Shown here piece by piece: positions 6,318 through 9,597 of a DNA stretch of 9,597 nt; the first letter of the stretch is position 1, and every line of letters starts with the position of its first letter. Location of the stretch: the NCBI GenBank assembly GCA_002725445.1, contig PBPD01000084.1, positions 1 through 9,597 on the forward strand, given 5' to 3'. Source of the stretch: Rickettsiales bacterium. GTDB taxonomy: Bacteria; Pseudomonadota; Alphaproteobacteria; Rickettsiales; UBA3002. Under the pieces are notes generated by a model. That model was not told the DNA's origin, ran no database searches, and saw only the letters and a program-made list of their open reading frames with translations. A program made the position numbers and the translations under genes.

Positions 6318-7894
6318 AGCTGCACGCGATTTAGCCGAATGCCATTTGCACTTTCTACAACGCGAATGTTTGACATGCGTGTAACAAAATCCCCGAGCTT
6401 TTTCCAGTTTGCAGGCTTGCACATATACCCATCCGCCCCCAGCTGTGACGCGCGGCGCATGTCATCCTGACTATCTGACGTGGAATTAACCACCACGGGC
6501 ACGTGGTCTTTGGAGGGGCGCTTATTATATTGCTGCAAAAAGGTAAAACCATCCATAATAGGCATATTAATGTCGAGCAATATGAGGTCAATAGGCGGGT
6601 TTTGTGGGTCATCCAAAAAGGCGAGCGCATCCTTCCCGTTAAGCACCGTATGCAAATGAAACGCCACCCCGTCTGCTTCCTGCAAATAAATACGGGTCAG
6701 CTCTATATCTGACTTATTGTCCTCTACCAGCAAGATATGCGCGAGCGTGGCTTCATCATCCATGGCATCCTCGGCAGACGGCTCTGACGGAGCGCTATCT
6801 GCCACTGTATCTGTCAATGTGGCGGGCAAAGTTATAGAAAACTCGGTGCCGGGCGTACATGGCCTCACTTCAATGTTTGCCTCATGAATTTCCGCAATAC
6901 GCTTGCAAATCGCAAGTCCCAGACCGGAGCCGCGCCGCTCGCAATTATAGCGGCGGAATGGATCAAAAATAATCTTGCGCGCCTCCTCAGGAATACCCGA
7001 CCCATTATCACGAACAAAAATACGCATTCCTTTTGGCGTTTGTTCTGCACCAATTCTAATATCAGCCACATCTTTGTCGTTGTAATATATAGCATTGCTC
7101 AGCATATTCTGAAACAGCAGCGCCCACAGCACTTTATGGCCTGTTATATCCGGCAGCGTGTCCACCTGAAGATTGGGTGAAGTGTCGTGCACCAACTGCG
7201 TTAAATTCTCCAATGCAGTCTCTACCGCCTCATTAAGGGATATGCGCTCAAAACCTTCCGCATCATCTACATGGCCGAGCCTGCTGTAATGGTGCACCAT
7301 ATCCAGCAGTTCGTTCATATTACCGATGGCCTGACAGATACGCTCAAAGTAATGCGCACATTCCTCATTCACCCCGTTCTTCTTCTCAATCAGGTGGGCG
7401 AATGACTCGATCATACGCAATGGTTCTTTCAGATCGTGTGTCATGGCACGTGTAAAAAGCGTCAAAGCTTCCTGCTGCTCTGCCACACGTTTTTTGAGAA
7501 GCCCGCGCTCCACAGCATCTTCAATCTTTTCTAACAGCTTTTCAGGCGTTGCATCCTGTTTCACCAAATAATGGGCGGCGCCCTGATGCATGGCATCTGC
7601 CACCAGCGCCTCGCTGCCCTGTCCGCTCAGCATTATTACCGGCACATGCGGTGCAATACGTGCAATGGCTTCCAGCATATCAATCCCGTGCCCATCGGGC
7701 AGATAGTAATCGAGGAAAATGCAATCTGGCGTATCATCTTCCAAAGCGAGCAGCCCGCTAGCCATATTATTTGCTTCGGAAAGCCGTATATGCTGACGCG
7801 GAATTTTACGGCACAGCCGCGCGAAGAATTCACGGTCATCCTCATTATCTTCAATAAGTAAAATATGTATATTATGCTTCAATGTCTGGCTCAT
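6314..7894 (-). CDS. REC-histidine kinase-REC hybrid two-component protein
   Basis: The product has 526 residues from the chosen ATG, with no membrane segment and no PAS, GAF or other sensor domain. Domains in order: receiver 1 (about 8-133) with Glu15/Asp16, phosphoacceptor Asp62 in FLDYYLPDG, Ser90 and Lys112; a short coiled linker; HisKA with His153 in THDLKEPLR; HATPase_c with N-box Asn267, G1 DNGSGIP (296-302) and G2 RGSGLGL (321-327); an acidic Ser/Ala/Asp-rich linker (about 358-384); and receiver 2 (about 385-510) with Glu391/Asp392, phosphoacceptor Asp441 in LLDINMP, Ser471 and Lys493. All catalytic positions are intact. The kinase core and receiver 2 resemble phytochrome (Cph1/Rcp1)-type partners. 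It probably receives phosphate from another kinase through receiver 1 and hands it on through receiver 2 (inference). The frame is open to an ATG at 7972, but AGAGGTGA before 7894 and the receiver boundary favour the shorter start. Confidence 0.93.
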   Translation of the reverse strand: MSQTLKHNIHILLIEDNEDDREFFARLCRKIPRQHIRLSEANNMASGLLALEDDTPDCIFLDYYLPDGHGIDMLEAIARIAPHVPVIMLSGQGSEALVADAMHQGAAHYLVKQDATPEKLLEKIEDAVERGLLKKRVAEQQEALTLFTRAMTHDLKEPLRMIESFAHLIEKKNGVNEECAHYFERICQAIGNMNELLDMVHHYSRLGHVDDAEGFERISLNEAVETALENLTQLVHDTSPNLQVDTLPDITGHKVLWALLFQNMLSNAIYYNDKDVADIRIGAEQTPKGMRIFVRDNGSGIPEEARKIIFDPFRRYNCERRGSGLGLAICKRIAEIHEANIEVRPCTPGTEFSITLPATLTDTVADSAPSEPSAEDAMDDEATLAHILLVEDNKSDIELTRIYLQEADGVAFHLHTVLNGKDALAFLDDPQNPPIDLILLDINMPIMDGFTFLQQYNKRPSKDHVPVVVNSTSDSQDDMRRASQLGADGYMCKPANWKKLGDFVTRMSNIRVVESANGIRLNRVQL

Positions 7895-8321
7895 CTGCTT
7901 CACCTCTCGGTAATCGCGCTGTATTAAACCAATAGTCATACAATCCTTGCAGGGCGGTGTTGAGTTCTTCATACCCTACCGGCTTTTGCACATAGCTATT
8001 CGCTCCAAGCGTATATGCGTTGTTTATCTCTTTTTCGTCCTGCGAAGTGGTCAAGACAATGATAGGAATCATGTGCAGTTCGGGCGATATTTTTATGGTC
8101 TGAATGCAATTGCGGCCGTCTGTTCCTGGCATATTCAAATCCATCAGAATTATACCATAGAGTTCATTATGCTCAGCACGCTCCATCAGCCACTCCAGAG
8201 CGGATTCCGAGGTGCGGCACCAATGCAGCTCTAGCATCGGGTCACACTTGCGCAGAGAGCGCGCGGCCGCCTCGTAATCGTCCACATTGTCGTCAATCAG
8301 CAGTATAAACTTATTACACAT
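7872..8321 (-). CDS. Single-domain response regulator (CheY/Rcp1-like)
   Basis: The product has 149 residues and is one receiver domain with no output domain. The acidic pair is Asp10-Asp11 in LLIDDNVDD. The phosphoacceptor is Asp61 in ILMDLNMPGTDG, the switch residues are Thr91/Thr92 in VLTTSQDE, and the conserved Lys113 is in VQKPVGYEEL. The tail GLYDYWFNTARLPR (aromatic YW, then LP) is characteristic of the Rcp1-type regulators paired with phytochrome-like kinases. It likely carries phosphate between the kinase upstream and a downstream partner, or binds a protein target directly (inference). It begins only 3 bases after the stop of the upstream kinase gene, with its AGGAAG ribosome site inside that gene, and its own 3' end overlaps the start of the hybrid kinase gene by 23 bases. 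This arrangement points to translational coupling and fixed stoichiometry within one operon. Confidence 0.95.
   Translation of the reverse strand: MCNKFILLIDDNVDDYEAAARSLRKCDPMLELHWCRTSESALEWLMERAEHNELYGIILMDLNMPGTDGRNCIQTIKISPELHMIPIIVLTTSQDEKEINNAYTLGANSYVQKPVGYEELNTALQGLYDYWFNTARLPRGEADEPDIEA
7900..7907 (-). promoter_or_regulatory. Ribosome binding site of the hybrid kinase gene
   Basis: AGAGGTGA on the minus strand, 5 bases before the ATG at 7894, is close to the ideal anti-16S match. It lies inside the last codons of the upstream response regulator gene and decides the start of the hybrid kinase. Confidence 0.8.
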
Positions 8322-8324
8322 ATC

Positions 8325-9597
8325 CTAACTTCCTGACGTTTCTGGCAACGTAAAGTAAAATGTACTGCCTTTTCCAATCTGCGAATCAAGCCAGATTTGT
8401 CCGCCATGGCGTTCTATAATTTTTTTCACGAATGTAAGGCCCACGCCTGAGCCTTTGGTTGCATCATCTTCTTCATTCAATCGCTTGAAGATTTTGAATA
8501 TGTCTTCATGAAACTCTTTGGGGATACCTATGCCATTATCGCGAACGAAAATAACATTCCTATAACCTCGCCATTTAGGCAGGCAGCCAATTTCCACCTG
8601 AATATACGCATTTTTATTATATTTAACGGCATTGGTAATCAGATTGTTAAACACCTCTGACAGTCGGGTTGCATCGCCCTGCACACGCGGCAATGTATTC
8701 GAGCGGATAATAGCGGCATCCTTTTCCTGAAGCAGTGGCTCTATTAGCTCGAGCACCGAGTTCAACACCCTGTCCAGATTCACCTCACGCATGGCCATGC
8801 CCTGCCTGCCAATACGCGAGAAATACAGTAGGCTGTCCATCAGCCCGTCCATACGCTTACACAGAAATTGCATGCGCTCAATGCGACGCTTAGCATCGTC
8901 ATTCAAGACATCGCCATGGTCTTCCACCAGAAAACATGCATTGTTATAAAGGCCACGCAGTGGCTCTTTCAGATCGTGCGAGGCAATATAGGCAAAATCG
9001 TCCAGCTCATCATTGCTTTGCTTAAGCGCCACTATTAATTTTTCACGTTCCCGCTCTGCTGCCTTGCGCTCGCTAATATCTCTCAAAATCCCCGAAAAAT
9101 ACAAATCCCCGTTCAGTTCATATTGCCCCACTGACAACTCTACAGGGAAAATCTCTCCGTTTTTGTGACGGCCCGATACTTCTCGTCCAATCCCTATAAT
9201 ACGCGCCTCTCGTGTCTGGCGATAACGGCTCAGATAATCATCATGCTCTTCATGATACGGCGATGGCATCAGAATCGATACATTCTGGTCCACCAAGTCG
9301 TCCTCATCGTAACCGAACATGGTAGCGCACGCATCGTTGACCTGCTGTATAGTACCGTACTGATCAATCATTACGAATCCGTCTACGGCTGTGTTTACCG
9401 CTGTGCGATATTTTGTATCTTCCGCAACAAGCTGCGCAGCCTGCTCTTTGATTTTCTTTTCGAGCAACTGCGTGTCTCTGCGGTTTTTGCGCACTAACGG
9501 GTATAAAATACATACCGTTGTCAGTAGCAACAGTGAGCTCACCGCAATCACCAGCAACATACCGTAATAATCACTCTGATTTCTCAGCTCCTTACTT
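8325..9597 (-). CDS. Membrane histidine kinase with FixL-type PAS domain, 5'-truncated by window edge
   Basis: There are 423 visible residues, and the frame stays open to the right edge. An ATG at 9560 begins inside a hydrophobic segment, has no ribosome site, and is preceded by 12 in-frame codons (SKELRNQSDYYG), so the real start lies outside. Numbering from that Met: membrane segment 1-23, followed by RKNRR (cytoplasmic side); coiled linker 29-55; PAS about 50-165; HisKA with His195 in SHDLKEPLRG; HATPase_c with Asn310, G1 DNGIGIP (341-347) and G2 GSGVGL (370-375). The PAS block EEHDDYLSRYRQT and RIIGIGREVSG aligns without gaps to FixL. His106 matches the heme ligand His200 of Bradyrhizobium FixL, Arg112 matches Arg206, Arg126 matches the distal Arg220, Leu142 matches Leu236, and Val144 replaces Ile238. 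A heme-based gas sensor is therefore plausible but not proved, since many PAS domains keep this block. The missing N-terminus probably holds a first membrane helix and a periplasmic domain. Confidence 0.92.
   Translation of the reverse strand, partial: SKELRNQSDYYGMLLVIAVSSLLLLTTVCILYPLVRKNRRDTQLLEKKIKEQAAQLVAEDTKYRTAVNTAVDGFVMIDQYGTIQQVNDACATMFGYDEDDLVDQNVSILMPSPYHEEHDDYLSRYRQTREARIIGIGREVSGRHKNGEIFPVELSVGQYELNGDLYFSGILRDISERKAAEREREKLIVALKQSNDELDDFAYIASHDLKEPLRGLYNNACFLVEDHGDVLNDDAKRRIERMQFLCKRMDGLMDSLLYFSRIGRQGMAMREVNLDRVLNSVLELIEPLLQEKDAAIIRSNTLPRVQGDATRLSEVFNNLITNAVKYNKNAYIQVEIGCLPKWRGYRNVIFVRDNGIGIPKEFHEDIFKIFKRLNEEDDATKGSGVGLTFVKKIIERHGGQIWLDSQIGKGSTFYFTLPETSGS
8329..8334 (-). promoter_or_regulatory. 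Ribosome binding site of the response regulator gene
   Basis: AGGAAG on the minus strand, 7 bases before the ATG at 8321. It is embedded in the last codons of the upstream kinase gene (the Ser-Gly-Ser-stop end), so ribosomes finishing the kinase are delivered to this start. Confidence 0.7.

Noticed and set aside
6503..7180. Plus-strand frames opposite the hybrid kinase gene (69 and 98 codons)
   Set aside because: They are opposite conserved receiver and ATPase motifs and show no independent coding evidence.
9165..9497. 110-codon plus-strand frame opposite the PAS domain of the kinase
   Set aside because: Antisense to a clearly conserved PAS domain; hydrophobic, Cys/Tyr-rich shadow with no start signal.
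9560..9597. ATG at 9560 as the true start of the membrane kinase
   Set aside because: It falls inside the hydrophobic segment, has no ribosome site, and the frame continues open to the window edge, so the gene is cut rather than starting here.
1..9597. CRISPR array, tRNA, rRNA, insertion sequence, phage or defence system
   Set aside because: No regularly spaced repeats, tRNA-like cloverleaf, transposase or integrase motif, or defence-type domain was seen; all long genes are metabolic or two-component.

Overview
The window looks like ordinary chromosomal DNA from a Gram-negative bacterium, most likely a proteobacterium and possibly an alphaproteobacterium. The Gram-negative call rests on an LpxR-type outer-membrane lipid A deacylase. 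The alphaproteobacterial guess rests only on the general look of the proteins and on a FixL-like PAS domain, and is tentative. Coding density is high. No tRNA, rRNA, CRISPR array, insertion sequence or integrase was seen, and no stretch over 300 bases lacks a gene.

Layout, left to right. (1) 1-765 (+) is the C-terminal part of an LpxR-like lipid A 3'-O-deacylase, cut by the window edge. (2) 786-3038 (+) is tdh-kbl, the two-step threonine-to-glycine pathway. (3) 3080-3301 (-) is a small helical protein of unknown function, convergent with kbl. (4) 3302-3462 is a divergent intergenic region. (5) 3463-4836 (+) is a stand-alone flavin disulfide reductase of the dihydrolipoyl dehydrogenase type. 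(6) 4927-4960 is a strong intrinsic terminator hairpin placed just before the ribosome binding site of (7) 4977-6317 (+), an NADP-type glutamate dehydrogenase. (8) 9597-6314 (-) is a tightly packed three-gene two-component operon that converges on gdhA with a 4-nt overlap of the 3' ends. Its order of transcription is a membrane histidine kinase with a FixL-type PAS domain (cut by the right edge), a single-domain response regulator, and a REC-kinase-REC hybrid.

How the genes fit together. The left two thirds is amino-acid metabolism. Tdh and Kbl turn threonine into glycine and acetyl-CoA. GdhA interconverts 2-oxoglutarate plus ammonium and glutamate. The Lpd-like enzyme could be an E3 or L-protein, but no lipoyl partner lies beside it. 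The right third is a phosphorelay cassette with two kinases and three receiver domains but no DNA-binding or enzymatic output domain. Its PAS domain keeps the histidine that binds heme in FixL, so oxygen or another heme ligand is a plausible signal. The most interesting points are this sensor and relay cassette and the terminator that sits where the gdhA leader should be.
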